DNA from: Siderastrea siderea
Lineage: Eukaryota > Cnidaria > Anthozoa > Scleractinia > Rhizangiidae
Direction of reading: 5' to 3'
NCBI GenBank assembly: GCA_964030785.1
Contig: OZ034968.1
Location: forward strand, 47,915,230 to 47,979,229
DNA length: 64,000 nucleotides
Shown: positions 11,463-22,998 of the stretch, piece after piece
How positions within the stretch are numbered: position 1 is the stretch's first letter
Layout of the letters: each line of letters begins with the position of its first letter
Notes under the pieces: generated by a model
Databases searched by the model: none
What the model was told of the DNA's origin: nothing
The model's input: only the letters and a program-made list of their open reading frames with translations
Made by a program: the position numbers and the translations under genes

Positions 11463-12635
11463 ATTCCATCGACATCCCTCGGCAAGAATATTGCAGCCGT
11501 CTTTAAGAAACCAGATGGATCTCTGAGGATCTGTATTGACCCATAGTCATGGGGAGTGGCGACACAAGAGAAGAAGTCGACTCTGATCATGAGCAAAACC
11601 TCCATAACTTGCAGACGAGGTGCACAGAAAGAAACATAAGGTTGCACAAGAAGAAGTCTCTTCTAAAGCAGATGCAGATCAATTTCATGGGTCACCTGAT
11701 AACCAATGAAGGACTACATGCAGACCAGTCCAGAGTAGAAACTATCACCAGCATGCCAGCTCCCACTGATGTACATGGGGTAAGGAGATTCTGTGGAATA
11801 ATCCAATACTTATCACAGTTTCTCCAAAACCTAGCTAGTGATTTACAACCCCTGCAAGAGCTCACAAAAAAAGATGTCGACTGGAATTGTTCAGTTGAAA
11901 CAGAAGTGAAACAGGAGATTACAAAGTCTCCCCTGCTCACTTACTTCAACCGGGACAAGGAATAAGTCCTGCAAGTAGACAGCAGCAAAGAGAGATTGGG
12001 TGCCAACCTCCTACAAGAAGGGAAGCCTATTGAATATGCAGCGCAATCTCTGACAAGTGCAGAAAGTAAGTGGGCGCAGATTGATGAGACACTGGCAGTA
12101 GCATTTGGTCTAGAATGCTTTGATCAGTACACATATGGAGGAAAAGTTGTTGTTGAAAATGATCACAAGCCATTAGCTCCAATTCTAAAGAGGCCCCACA
12201 ACCAAGTCCCTAAAAGATTACAAGGGCTGATCCTGCGACTCCATTGATACGATGTTGACTTCCACTACATCGAGGGAACCAAACTTCTTATCGCTGATAC
12301 TCTGGGCAGACCCTATCTGGATATTCCTGATACCCATGTGAGGATGACGAAAGTCAACACTCTGAAAGGAGAATCAGGTGAGAGAATCAAGAAAGCGAAG
12401 GAAACAACTGTAAAGGATGAAAGCATGTAGACACTCCTTGCCTTCATAAGGGACGGTTGGCATGAACACGACAATGACGTTTCTGGTGAGGTGAAACTAT
12501 ACTTTGACGTGAGAGACTCCGTCAGCCATCAAGGTGGAATTATCTTTAAGGGAGAAAGAATAGTAACCCCAAAGTCGTTGGGAGACATCACGAAGAGAAG
12601 ATTACACTCTGCACATCTTGTTTACAACAGCACAG
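11456..12635 (+). pseudogene. Ty3/gypsy pol remnant (RT thumb, RNase H, start of integrase)
   Basis: Starts with a fragment of the RT N-terminal motif (FKKPDGSLRICIDP, about 11500-11540). It then jumps to the post-catalytic part (INFMGHLITNEGL, VRRFCGIIQYLSQFL), so about 100 residues including the catalytic YxDD loop are missing. RNase H follows (VDSSKERLGANLLQEGKPI, ESKWAQIDETLAV), with the closing KRLQGLILRL and a GT-LLIADTLGR tail. Stops at 11963, 12244 and 12428 and a frame change interrupt it. Family knowledge: these domains copy RNA to DNA for retrotransposition. This copy cannot act. No env or intact LTR pair was seen. Confidence 0.85.
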
Positions 12636-12639
12636 GTTA

Positions 12640-14770
12640 CAGTACATATATCTGTATCAACTAAGCTACCAGTACGTGATTTAAACACTGTATTGAAAGA
12701 CCATGTACACATACATATAAAGCTCTTAAACATCCTACTATGTATGTCTAGCTCGATTTTTCAAAACGATTCTGCATCCATTCTCAGGTGTGTGCAGTAG
12801 GGACACTTTGATCCATGGCTTTTGCAATATCAACCCGTTGATGGATCATAACTCAATCTTCAGCCAGGAGAAAAAGGCTACACACAGAAACTTAGGAAAG
12901 TTAAGGATTTCCTCCCTCTCTGGAAGCAGTTGAATTAAAGAACCTCCAGGCTGAGGGAAAAAAAACAAATTGATTATGGTTCTTGCAAAGGAGTTGTTAC
13001 TGAGGAAAAAGGTAACCTTAAAAATGTTAACGTTAAAAAGACTTAAGGACGTTTGCACCCATTGCTACTACCTAACGTTTTTGTGCATGTAATACAGATC
13101 ATAATGTCACACACACGTCATGCATCGTGGAGCACGGATATAAACAAACATGGCGTCCACATGTCCTTGTTTACACCAGCTAAAAGGTCGATTTGTATCC
13201 GCCCGTTCATTCCATAAATGAGAAGTTAATCCAATATATTGTAAAAGGCTGGATTCAAGTCAAGTAACATCTTCAGACGTGACTTCGACAGCCGTCCATG
13301 CAGAAGAACCAGTCAAGATAGGAAGTGAAATTACGTGGGACAAGGGTAGATGAGTTGTGGAGCTTAGGATTTTGGCGAAAGGTCTGGACGCCTGTAGAGT
13401 TTGCCAATGGCCTTTGGAGTTAAAGAATGTCACAAATGAAATGAGGTATGGGTTGGCAAGCCTGCTGTACATATGACGTGAATGTGCCAACATAAACACC
13501 GTGTACACCGGCAAATCGCATTGCTCGTGAAACTTGCATCGCAGATTACCAATTTACGATGTGAATACTAAACTGGCCACGGGTATGGTACTTTTATTTG
13601 CATTTCTTCAGAGATTACTTTAGGTTACTCGAATTCCCATAAATGTCTGTTTTCTAGAAATGGCAGAAATACGGACTAACATAATTAGTTACATTGTAAC
13701 AAATCAAAGACATTTTACATTTTTCACTTACAGGAATGTTGCATGCAGGTATCCGGGAAATACATGTTAACAATTCATTGTTTGTCATAAATGTGCCTGA
13801 GATACACCAGAAAACGTTACAAAGAAGGGAGGGAAGGCGGAAAGAGGCCTGGAGGAAGTTACGAAGAATGCAGTTTTTAAAGCTTTGTGCAAAGAAGCGT
13901 AAAAAGAACGAGCTGCAACGAGTAGTCCTCTTGGTTTTCTTGTATGGAGATGTAGGTTAACAATAGTATAAATTGCTGTTGAATAACGCTTCTTAAAATT
14001 TTGAGATTACAGCTCGATTGTGCTAAAAAGAAACTACTAACAGTCACCCCAAACTCCTTGATAACCGAGCAGAGAGCTTGATCTCAAGCAAACTCACAGG
14101 CTAGCAAAAAACAAAACAAAAAGAAAAGAAAACAAATATAGGTTTCCCGATACTTTCCCATGTCCAGATAATAAAATACACCTAATACATCTTTAGCTCT
14201 TGATTAGCAGAAAATAAATTTTCATCTTAATTTATGAGAATTCAATAACTTTATGGAATTCCCTTTTCGTAAAGGGATTTTCATTGTAGTTAATCGTTGA
14301 TACATTAGTGAGGAAAACGTGTGAGGTGAAAATCAACAACCTTTCAGATTTTCATGCTGTATATAGCTTGTAGCGTCTAAAGAAAATCGATGACACCTTT
14401 TTTTTGGAGCGGGGGGGGGGGGGCAGAAATTTGCGTTTAGAAATTTGGAGTGCTTTGTACCTCACCATACCTAATATACCTGAGTATTCCCCCAGGGGTA
14501 TGCATGGTACTCTTCTAACATACTTCTTAACTGTACCCATGTTCGATGTTTATTCAAAGCATGTGAATGCAAATGAATTATATCTGCCGGTGAACAAATG
14601 TATATACATTTTAGTTTGGACGTGACGACATGCCAACAAACCTTGTTAATTCTTATGATACCTCAAGTGTGTACTTTAATGTGTATTTTTTAGAGAAAAG
14701 TCTCGGTGTTTAAAAGCACTGAGCTGTTTATCTGATCATACTTGAAATGTTTAAAGTAGCCCTTCTCTAT
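12640..14770. other. No gene seen
   Basis: AT-rich sequence with short ORFs only. A run of about 12 G lies at 14410-14422. ORFs at 13260-13514 and 13736-13960 have no family resemblance. Confidence 0.5.
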
Positions 14771-14775
14771 TGCAG

Positions 14776-15340
14776 GTCATGGTAGCCTTATAGGAAAAGA
14801 GACAGGCAAGGTCATTGGTTTAGGAACCCGAATAATGATTTCCAGGACATGCGACAACACAGCATCAGAACAAAAGGAGCCAAAACAGCATGATTGTAGG
14901 CTAAACTGGGGTGGGGTGTCAGAAGCAATGGAATCTGATCTGACGGTGCTTAATACTACCAAATATGACACGTTTGCAGTCACTGCACTGATTGGAGACG
15001 ATGATATCACCACCATGACTTTGGTTCGACAACAAGTGCCTCATAATGTTGAGAAGTGGAGTGACATCAATCATGCCAAGAAGTCTTTGCGCACAAGGGT
15101 GTTCAACCTGCAGAAACAACACAAAACCCTTTCAAGTACCTGCAAAAATGTTTTGTATATGCACTGCCTCAGAACAAGGGTGACCCAAATGGAGTTCGTG
15201 AAGCATTAGAAAGCATTGTTCCCCATGTGTGCGGAGAACACAGTGCCTGTGGATCATGGTGTGGTTATCGTGCTAACCCTGAAACTTAAAAACACAAGTC
15301 CTTACCCAATGGTTCAGACCTTTACAATGACGACCACCAA
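14776..15340 (+). pseudogene. Mutator-like (MULE) transposase-domain gene fragment
   Basis: The coding block starts after an acceptor-like TATTGCAG at about 14775. It reads GHGSLIGKETGKVIGLG, then a Cys-containing stretch, KQHDCRLNWGG-SEAMESDL, ALIGDDD, and WSDINHAKKSLRTRVFNL. After a frame change it continues with EALESIVPHVCGEHSAC and KHKSLPNGSDL. I recognise this as the cnidarian family annotated as Mutator-like transposase domain. The Asp in NWGG...E.D and the IGDDD motif would be catalytic acids. The block has a TAA in place of Tyr (about 15287) and stops soon after. It abuts a BEL/Pao remnant. Confidence 0.65.
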
Positions 15341-15439
15341 TTTTGAGGTGGGAAGGTCTGGTCACTAGTTTCAGTTGAACACAGGGTGGCTTGATGGAAA
15401 TGCGAAGTTTCAACTTACCTATGTTATGACTACATACAG

Positions 15440-17440
15440 TCTCCCGAGACGGCACATACCTACCAAGGAAGACTTGTCACCTACATGACATCAGTCTGCC
15501 TGATATTGGGGATAATTGTTGGTGACCGTCCAGATATCATTAATAAGCAGTTAGACTAGAAAGAAGGGGAGCAAAGTGAACCCGTAACAGTAAAAAACAC
15601 CCCTTGGATGGACTGTCTATGGCTCCAGTGGAGAATTTGCACACGATCGTGTCCATGTGGTCTTCAGCTGTACTGACCAAGAAAGGCTCAGTCGAATGCA
15701 ATGAACGCTTAGTTGGAGCGCCTGTACAATGAAGAGTTTGATGAAGCTAATGCAATCTTGAAACAGGCATGTTCTTCAAAGACTGCAAAGCCCAAGAAAT
15801 CAGGGATTGGTCAGTGACCCTGTTGGATGGACACTAGCAGGTTAAAGTTTAACTCCGTCAAGACACCCCCCTCCCCTGACCTACCAGACAGTCTCCCAAC
15901 AGCAGAAAGGAGGATAATGTGGCTGAAAGGGAAGATGCAGAAGTATCCAGTACTCCAGTATTCCAATACAGTTGTTGTAAAGTACCGAGCCGAAGGAGCA
16001 TGAAGACAGGTGCCTGATGATGAACTTGCTAACCTCAAACCAGTCTCGTACCTCCTTCACCACGCTGTATGGCATTCTAGGAAACTAGAAGAACCGACGG
16101 TAGTGTTTGATTGTGCCTCCAAGAATGGTGGGACATCATTGAAGGAGCAGTTGAGATGACTGAAGAATACAAGTACCCTAATAGGAGTAATCCTCAGATT
16201 TAGAGTAGAAGACATTGCAGTCACAGCAGATATAAAGAGAATATTTCACTAGGTTTATGTGGCACCAGAGGATCGTGTAGCCCTGTGTTATTTGTGGTAA
16301 TTTGAATGATGACCTTACAAAGGACCCTTAAAGTCATCAAATGCCGGTACACAGTTTTGGAGCCAAGCCTTTACCAAGTGCAGCACTTACACTGTATTCA
16401 GAGATTTCTACCTAGACGACCTGCTTAAGTCCTTTCCTGATTAAGAAACAGCCACAGAAGTAAGTAAGCAGCTGCAAGAGTTACTTGCAAGAGGAGGCTT
16501 CAAACTTTTGAAACAGATTTCGATCTCCCGTAGCATCTTGTTAGCATTCCCTGTTGAGAGAGCACCTCACATCAAGAATTTAAATCTGAAAACAAAGAAC
16601 GTGCCCATGGATTAAGCTCTGGGAATCCACTGGAATGTAGAGCACAATATGATTTACTTTGTCATCAGCAACAAGGAACAACTCTATAACCAGAAAGGTG
16701 TCTTGCCAGTCCTCTTATCTCACCTAGAAAAGAAATCAACCAGGAACTGTGTAGACTCAAGATTGATTGGGATGAGAAGCTCCCAGATCAGTTGCGTAGT
16801 CGTTACAGAATGTCGAGAGGAGCCTTGCCAGTTTAGGTTTCAGTATTCTACAATGTTATAGGCCAAGAGATTTCCGCATGATTGAACAGGCAGAGTCGCA
16901 TCATTTTACTGAAGCCCCCCAAGCGCATGGCTATGGGACAGCCTTCTATTTGTGCCTCATGAATGATAGAAGACAGACACATTATAAGACCCTTGGAAAG
17001 TGCAGTGACTGTGCCAAAGCTAGAATTGACAGCAGCCACTTTAGCAACCAAGACAAACACAGTCGTGGTGAAAGAGTTAGAAGGGAGATTGAAGATCAGC
17101 AGTGTCACTTATTGGACTGATTCCATGATAGTTCTGAAGTACATAGCCAACTATTGTGACCTTTGTGGCAAGTCGAGCCACCACGATACAACAAGAATCA
17201 GAACCAAAGCAGTGGCATCGTGCAATCAAAGCTTAATCCAGTACATTATGCTTCTTTGGAGACCAGGAAGCTTGAGAGATCCAGTGTGGCCCTAAATTCT
17301 TATGGGGCCTGGCGCACACTACTGGTGTACACGAGTGTAACACCATGGCCATGAACTAAATAGGCTTCAGTGAAAGGAGATTTCATGCCCCTGGGACAGA
17401 CGCCTTTTGTCCTCTAAAACTGTTAAACAAACATGCACTG
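15440..17440 (+). pseudogene. BEL/Pao retrotransposon pol remnant
   Basis: Protease-end motif (RPDIINKQLD, about 15530) is followed by linker peptides (LPTAERRIMWLK, about 15890), the RT start (VVFDCASKNGGTSLKEQL, about 16100) and TADIKRIFH. The RT YLDD loop is at 16409-16420 (FYLDDLLKSF). Downstream are LLARGGFKL, ALGIHWNVE and the RNase H region with a PKLELTAATLATK motif and YWTDSMIVLKYI (about 17110). The order protease, RT, RNase H is that of BEL/Pao elements. At least ten stops or frame changes are present, so the element is long dead. No LTRs were identified. Confidence 0.85.
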
Positions 17441-18300
17441 AGTAAGGTGTAAGTATTGCAAGTAACTGGAGTATAATCAGTGAACTATTTCATCAGAAAC
17501 AACAATCCGCTTGTGCAACACAATGTTGGAAGAGAATGATTTATCACTTCCAAGTCATACCACATGTTGACTAAATTCAACTGATAACTTTTCTCTTGAA
17601 AGCCCCTCCGCCCTGCCTGCCACTCGCCTGTTAGTTCTAGAACGTTTTTTTCTCAATTTATCTATTATTTCGTCCAAAAAGGGCCGAACAATCCCATAAA
17701 ATAATTAGTGGTCTCACTATTTGGTTTTAAAAAAGACTACCATCTTGTTGATTTCTTTTAAAATTCAACAAACACTAGTGCACCACTATCAGGGTACATG
17801 TATACCATAGTAGCAGTTATTTTTCACATTGTGCTGCATAATCCGCACGGTAAAACTAACAAGGGTAGACAAGCCAGTAGTTTAAAGCATATGTCTGGAA
17901 CAAACAAAAATACTGAATAGTAAATAAGTTAATTTAACTTAGAAAAATGGTCACGAACTTCAAGTCCAAATACTCGAAACAGCTAGGCAAACACGTGTAA
18001 GATGCATGCAATGCTTATCTTAGTATGATTGAACGTTCGCCGATTGCATCATTGCCAGTTTGGAATATGTAGTCTTATGTTGCTTCCTGTAAAATATTCT
18101 TTGGAACACTCACATAATTTAGCCAACAAAAAGCTCAGACTTGTAAGATCGAAACTGTCATTGCCTTACTGTAAAACTAACTTGTTTTGCTTAGAAGTAC
18201 ACCTTTAATTCGGTTTCAAGGGTCCTTGCTTACATCCACACTTGTACCATACAGTATACCGGTAATTCCTGACACAGTTCATTGTGAACTAACTTTCTTA
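17441..18300. other. No gene seen
   Basis: AT-rich sequence between the BEL/Pao remnant and a LINE tail. No coding or structural signal was recognised. Confidence 0.5.
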
Positions 18301-18307
18301 CTTCGAA

Positions 18308-18820
18308 TTCAATGAACTCAAGAGTGAACATTAGCATAAAAGATTCTCCAAGTTGCGATCGCTGCCTTTTCCAAAACGAAACACTTGTTCACGTTTTGTC
18401 AGTGCCTTGATTTTAAAATCTTCTGGAAAGACGTTGTAATGTGGTGGAATGCTAAGCGTTCGGACAACATCAATCCTAATTTCATCAAAGTACCTCCTGT
18501 CACAAAATTTTTTACGGCCCCCATGGTGTTACAAAATTTTCTCAGCCTCGTTAGTTTGTGTGTGTGTGTGTGTGGGTACATAGTTTGTCTCGTTTTTGTT
18601 ATGTAAGAGCTGTATTATTCGTTACAGTAACTTAGCAACTTGTTATGTAGCCTATGTAACAAAAATAATTTATGCAACTATTAGTCTGTAGGACTCTTTT
18701 ATGCCAAATTAGTTCTTATTCTCTACTTGTTAAAAGTAGACGCGTTGTGTTAGTCCCTACAGAATTAGCATGGTAGTAATTTGAATTTAAAATACCCTGT
18801 TTCATGTAAAAAAAAACTAG
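18308..18820 (+). mobile_element. 5'-truncated LINE, 3' end
   Basis: In two frames the sequence reads PSCDRCLFQNETLVHVL and DFKIFWKDVVMWW. This is the zinc-binding (zf-RVT-like) module typical of the C-terminus of L1/Tx1-like ORF2 proteins. A 3' UTR with a (TG)n tract (about 18557-18575) follows and ends in a short A-run at about 18807-18816. Only the last part of ORF2 is present, as expected from incomplete reverse transcription. Confidence 0.6.
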
Positions 18821-19359
18821 TTTAAAAAAAGCGCGGACAAGAAGGAGAGAAGAGGAAGAAAAAAGCTCTGGACTGTTAGAAGGTTAGGAAGGAGAAAGGG
18901 GAGCGGGGAGAAAAAGGCATTACTCACTGCTAAGAAGACGTTAGCGGGGGTGAGGTACCTTTCACGGCAAAACTCATTTGTCGGGTACAGCCTGAGCCAG
19001 TGTAGAGAAAGTGAGCGGAGAAAGGACGTGTCATTACAAAGTGTGGTTCGCAGTTATGAAGCTCTTCCGTACGTTGAAAAGTCTTAGAGCTGCAACGTGA
19101 CGATTGTGGCGTGGTAAGGTACCTCAGAAGTATTATTAAAGCCTTGTTCAGCCAAGAGCCAAGCAGTCTTTAGAGTTCACATCCACAAAGTTGTTGGGAA
19201 GAATGTATATTAGCGCGGGACATTTGGAAAAGTTGTGTGGTTGTGTTTGGTGAATCGAATTGAAACGGAGAGTCAAGAAGGACTGGACAGCAAGCAGAAC
19301 GTCATCAGACAGTAAGAGTCAGAACTGTGTAATAATAGTTTGTTATCTCCTTAAATAAT
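18821..19359. other. No gene seen
   Basis: Purine-rich sequence (GAAGGAGAGAAGAGG type) leading into the Penelope-like inverted repeat. No gene was recognised. Confidence 0.5.
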
Positions 19360-19380
19360 ATTTAAGGATAAAAATTAGCG

Positions 19381-19431
19381 ACAAGAGTTTAACACAACGT
19401 TTCGATGTCTCCATGACATCATTATCAAGTG
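19381..19431 (-). ncRNA. Degenerate hammerhead-like motif, left arm
   Basis: Mirror of 21590-21640. See that entry for the structure. It carries the same changes in the catalytic core. Confidence 0.3.
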
Positions 19432-19536
19432 AGAAAATAAAATATAGATTAGTTAATATATACAAGATGGGGTGTTAAAAAAGTAAACAATAAGCAACAT
19501 ATTTGGCGTGTAATTGTGTGTGCATGATAAGTATGT

Positions 19537-19977
19537 CTAAATAAATAGTTTTGCGCGGATAGAGTCCGATTGCGTGTTCAGTTTTGGTTTCTTCTTCTTT
19601 ATAAACAACATTTCGTAAATTAAACAGTCCAATTTTCCGCCGCATTTCTTGAGGACGGAAAAGTTGCTATTGAGGTCGCCGATGGTTTTAATGCCGTGGT
19701 CGTTCTTTAGATGCTTGCCGATTGCTGAAGAACGGTGTTCGTCAATACGTTGGTGTAAATGCCGACTAGTATAGCCGACATACTCTGCATCGCACAGATC
19801 ACATTGATAATTGTACACCACGCATTGTTGGTTAACTAAGGCTGGTTTGGGCTCACGCATCTTAAGGTCTTCACCAATTTTGCGGCTCCTAAAAACTGGT
19901 TGAAGAGTGTGATCGATTCTCTTGCTCAGGTCGGATAGTTGTCTTTTCACCGCATCAGCCGACTTTTGATCTTTAAA
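19537..19977 (-). pseudogene. Penelope GIY-YIG endonuclease part, left arm
   Basis: The frame reads PFKDQKSADAVKRQLSDL, then a Cys-rich CDLCDAEYVGYTSRHLHQR and DEHRSSAIGKHL. AEYVGYT is the GIY-YIG-type core with the following Arg and His residues. In the parent element this domain nicks target DNA for reverse transcription. Here it is cut off from the RT: upstream, the frame runs into the antisense of the RT N-terminal region, so the 197-aa ORF is a chimera. Confidence 0.8.
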
Positions 19978-20411
19978 TGGCAGTACTACGCGGTTTAAAG
20001 TTCTCCTTCCCACAGCGCATATCTGCCATCGAAATACAAGCAAGTTTTGAGAAATTGTACTGGAAACTGGAGCGCACTCTAGCTGATGATAAGAAAGAGT
20101 TAACTGCCGCGACCCTGCGATCGATCGCACTCAACTATATTGAGCGCAAATCACCGAAACCACCAAAAACACTGCAAAAGGCTATAAAGCAGTTGAAACG
20201 ACTAGATAACATCGTCGTCACGAAGCCAGATAAAGGTACTGGTGTAGTCGTTATGAACAAGTCTGACTACGTAAACCTTCTGAGTCAGGCATCTATCAAC
20301 GATACATCCAAATTCCCTCCTGTCAGCTTGCAGAGACCGAAGATAAAAGGCCGACCATTAAAACATTACCACCCCCTCTTGCAGAAGGAGAAGCACCTCG
20401 CGTCTGTTGTT
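19977..20411 (+). pseudogene. Penelope RT N-terminal fragment, left arm
   Basis: Forward frame beginning MAVLRGLKFSFP, with TKPDKGTGVVVMNKSDY and PRPL-type HYHPLLQKEKHLASVV. These match the N-terminal and finger region of Penelope-type RT. It ends abruptly at the palindrome spacer (20411), so no catalytic YxDD is reached. Confidence 0.75.
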
Positions 20412-21044
20412 GGTGTAGCGATTGACTGACAGCGGCTTCAACTTCTCATCGAGCCACTTGGCGAGGGCATAGTTGTAGGTACCTGTAGCAGATAAGATTG
20501 GCCTCATTGATAGTTTCTCTTTATGTGTCTTTGGGAGACCATAAAGATGGGCAAGGCGTGAGCCCCCCTGGCAAACAGAATCGGCAATCTCCTTTGGCAG
20601 AATCTTCCGAACAACAGACGCGAGGTGCTTCTCCTTCTGCAAGAGGGGGTGGTAATGTTTTAATGGTCGGCCTTTTATCTTCGGTCTCTGCAAGCTGACA
20701 GGAGGGAATTTGGATGTATCGTTGATAGATGCCTGACTCAGAAGGTTTACGTAGTCAGACTTGTTCATAACGACTACACCAGCACCTTTATCTGGCTTCG
20801 TGACGACGATGTTATCTAGTCGTTTCAACTGCTTTATAGCCTTTTGCAGTGTTTTTGGTGGTTTCGGTGATTTGCGCTCAATATAGTTGAGTGCGATCGA
20901 TCGCAGGGTCGCGGCAGTTAACTCTTTCTTATCATCAGCTAGAGTGCGCTCCAGTTTCCAGTACAATTTCTCAAAACTTGCTTGTATTTCGATGGCAGAT
21001 ATGCGCTGTGGGAAGGAGAACTTTAAACCGCGTAGTACTGCCAT
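20412..21044 (-). pseudogene. Penelope RT N-terminal fragment, right arm plus spacer
   Basis: The minus-strand frame starts at 21044 with the same MAVLRGLKFSFP and continues further than the left copy, because the spacer adds GLPKTHKEKLSMRPI and WLDEKLKPLS. This is a longer stretch of RT fingers/palm start, and it then runs into the left arm's inverse. The catalytic Asp pair is absent. Confidence 0.75.
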
Positions 21045-21484
21045 TTAAAGATCAAAAGTCGGCTGATGCGGTGAAAAGACAACTATCCGACCTGAGCAAG
21101 AGAATCGATCACACTCTTCAACCAGTTTTTAGGAGCCGCAAAATTGGTGAAGACCTTAAGATGCGTGAGCCCAAACCAGCCTTAGTTAACCAACAATGCG
21201 TGGTGTACAATTATCAATGTGATCTGTGCGATGCAGAGTATGTCGGCTATACTAGTCGGCATTTACACCAACGTATTGACGAACACCGTTCTTCAGCAAT
21301 CGGCAAGCATCTAAAGAACGACCACGGCATTAAAACCATCGGCGACCTCAATAGCAACTTTTCCGTCCTCAAGAAATGCGGCGGAAAATTGGACTGTTTA
21401 ATTTACGAAATGTTGTTTGTAAAGAAGAAGAAACCAAAACTGAACACGCAATCGGACTCTATCCGCGCAAAACTATTTATTTAG
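21044..21484 (+). pseudogene. Penelope GIY-YIG endonuclease part, right arm
   Basis: Mirror copy of the 19537-19977 frame, with one visible residue change (Val for Ile near the C-terminus). It carries the same AEYVGYT core and Cys motif and ends at the same stop codon. Confidence 0.8.
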
Positions 21485-21589
21485 ACATACTTATCATGCA
21501 CACACAATTACACGCCAAATATGTTGCTTATTGTTTACTTTTTTAACACCCCATCTTGTATATATTAACTAATCTATATTTTATTTTCT

Positions 21590-21640
21590 CACTTGATAAT
21601 GATGTCATGGAGACATCGAAACGTTGTGTTAAACTCTTGT
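21590..21640 (+). ncRNA. Degenerate hammerhead-like motif, right arm
   Basis: Downstream of the endonuclease stop, TTGATAAT precedes a 6-bp stem GATGTC/GACATC (21601-21606 with 21612-21617) and then GAAAC (21618-21622). That is the order of a hammerhead ribozyme core (CUGANGA, stem II, GAAAC), and Penelope-like elements are known to carry hammerheads. Two core positions differ from consensus, so activity is unlikely. Confidence 0.35.
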
Positions 21641-21855
21641 CGCTAATTTTTATCCTTAAATGTTTATCCAAATTCAATCTGATTCGAATGCCTTAAATAA
21701 TAGGTTGTAATATTTTGTAATCTCGAGTAGCTGTAATCTTTTAGTTGATTGTGTCAATAAGTTATTTAATTAGTAGGTATGCGTTTATAGCCTTATCGGC
21801 AAGTACCTGAGTATAAATAAGGATAACATTACTTTAGTATTTTTAATATTACTAC

Positions 21856-21992
21856 AATACCAGACAAAAATAGTTGGGACACTTCAACTAAATGCTATTT
21901 TATTCTTTTTCGTGCTCCCCACATTGAGGGGGCAGGCAGACAGGAAAGTGAGCCAACAATTCTGACTGATATTGTGTTCAAAAAAGGCAATT
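21856..21992. mobile_element. Short TIR element, copy 1
   Basis: Begins ACAATACCAGACAAAAATAG and ends with the imperfect inverse ...CTGACTGATATTGT. The same sequence recurs at 48949-49128 with about 45-60 extra internal bases, which defines the element ends by comparison. It is non-coding. The TIR resembles Tc1/mariner-type ends, but no clear TA duplication is visible. Confidence 0.6.
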
Positions 21993-22405
21993 TATGGTAT
22001 ATGCTGTATGTAAGCCTGTCTTGGCGGGGAAATTTCCGCGAACCATGACAATGTTTCCGTGTTGTTTTTTGCACTCCAACATTGGAATGATAGAATAAAG
22101 GTAGCGTCCTTGAATTAGGTACATAACGAGGTTTTCTGTGGATATTTTCCTACAGTGGACATTGACTTCGAGTGTGTTTCATTACTGTACATTTTGGTGA
22201 CACGATTCAAAGGGTCACCATATTTTCAACAGCTTTTGTGTTGAATCTTTAGGTAGTTGTAATAAGAGAAGAGAAAAAATCGAAAGAAAAATATACGTAG
22301 TTTTATAACGTGCAGTTTGGAGGCTTTTTAACTCTCAGCGATTGTTTTATTAGCGTTTTGAGTGTGGTGACACTGCTACTTGCAAGAAAAGAAATCATCC
22401 ATTCC
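21993..22405. other. No gene seen
   Basis: AT-rich sequence upstream of the LINE ORF1. Part of it may be the LINE 5' UTR, whose start I cannot fix. Confidence 0.4.
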
Positions 22406-22560
22406 TTAATTATTAATTGGGAGAGCATGCGTGGCCCTTGCGTTCAGTGGCACGTTTTTTGAAGGAGGAGTCCACGTCCCCAAGTTTTGGGTTTTTTTCT
22501 TCGCCAACAATCTATCTCTCTGGCGTGTGAATACAGTGTAATGGTGCTTCACACCAACTA

Positions 22561-22952
22561 ATGTCAGGAAAAGGCCGAAAACATAAAAGAGGTGACCATG
22601 GGTCTCTAGAAGAAGAACGAACAGAGTCGAAACGAGCCAACATGGAGGCGGCCGAAGGTGGAAACGAAGGCACACCAACCGAAAAACCGCTTGAAACCAA
22701 TGAAGAACCCAGTCTTAGTGAACTTAGAGAGATGCTAATAGATATACAGATAACCGTCAATAACAATCTACTTGAAAACAAGAGAATCTGCGACAAGGTT
22801 TCGGAGCTCAAAGCTACGGTACGTAAACAACAATCAGAGATAACTGCTGTCAAGGATCCTTTAGCTCAAGCAAGGAAACAGAGCACAGAGACAGAAAGAG
22901 AAGTATCCGCCACTAGAAAACAATTAGACGAGCAAGAAGAAGAATTACAAGA
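22561..22952 (+). pseudogene. LINE ORF1, N-terminal half
   Basis: ATG start followed by a basic, then acidic leader and a long heptad-rich coiled coil (about residues 50-130: LSELREMLIDIQ, KVSELKATVRKQ, RKQLDEQEEELQE). This is the trimerising region of a LINE RNA-binding ORF1 protein. The frame runs directly into the inserted element after ELQE. The remaining half lies 20 kb away at 43165. Confidence 0.8.
22949..22952. repeat. Target-site duplication AAGA, left of giant element
   Basis: AAGA here and AAGA at 43161-43164 flank the insertion. Collapsing them to one copy restores a continuous GAA TTA CAA GAG CTT TAC reading frame (ELQELY) of the LINE ORF1. Confidence 0.8.
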
Positions 22953-22998
22953 AACAGGTGTCAGAATACTTCTGGAGTGTCAAAATACTTTTGGAGTA

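Larger units (their letters stand above)
19360..21661. mobile_element. Palindromic Penelope-like element (two 1,052-bp arms, 198-bp spacer)
   Basis: 19360-20411 and 20610-21661 are inverted copies without a single gap: mirrored coordinates all sum to 41021. I see very few substitutions (for example A/G at the Thr/Ala codon of PDKG-GVVV and Ile/Val in LF-KKKKP). Each arm holds the element's GIY-YIG end in one orientation and its RT N-terminal end in the other, joined at 19977 and 21044. The spacer continues the RT frame. Penelope-like elements are known for terminal repeats and inverted truncated copies, but a head-swapped unit then duplicated as a palindrome is unusual. Confidence 0.85.

Noticed and set aside
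15440..17440. An endogenous retrovirus with an envelope gene
   Set aside because: Motif order and sequence fit BEL/Pao pol, and no envelope-like frame was seen here or at 60860-62535.
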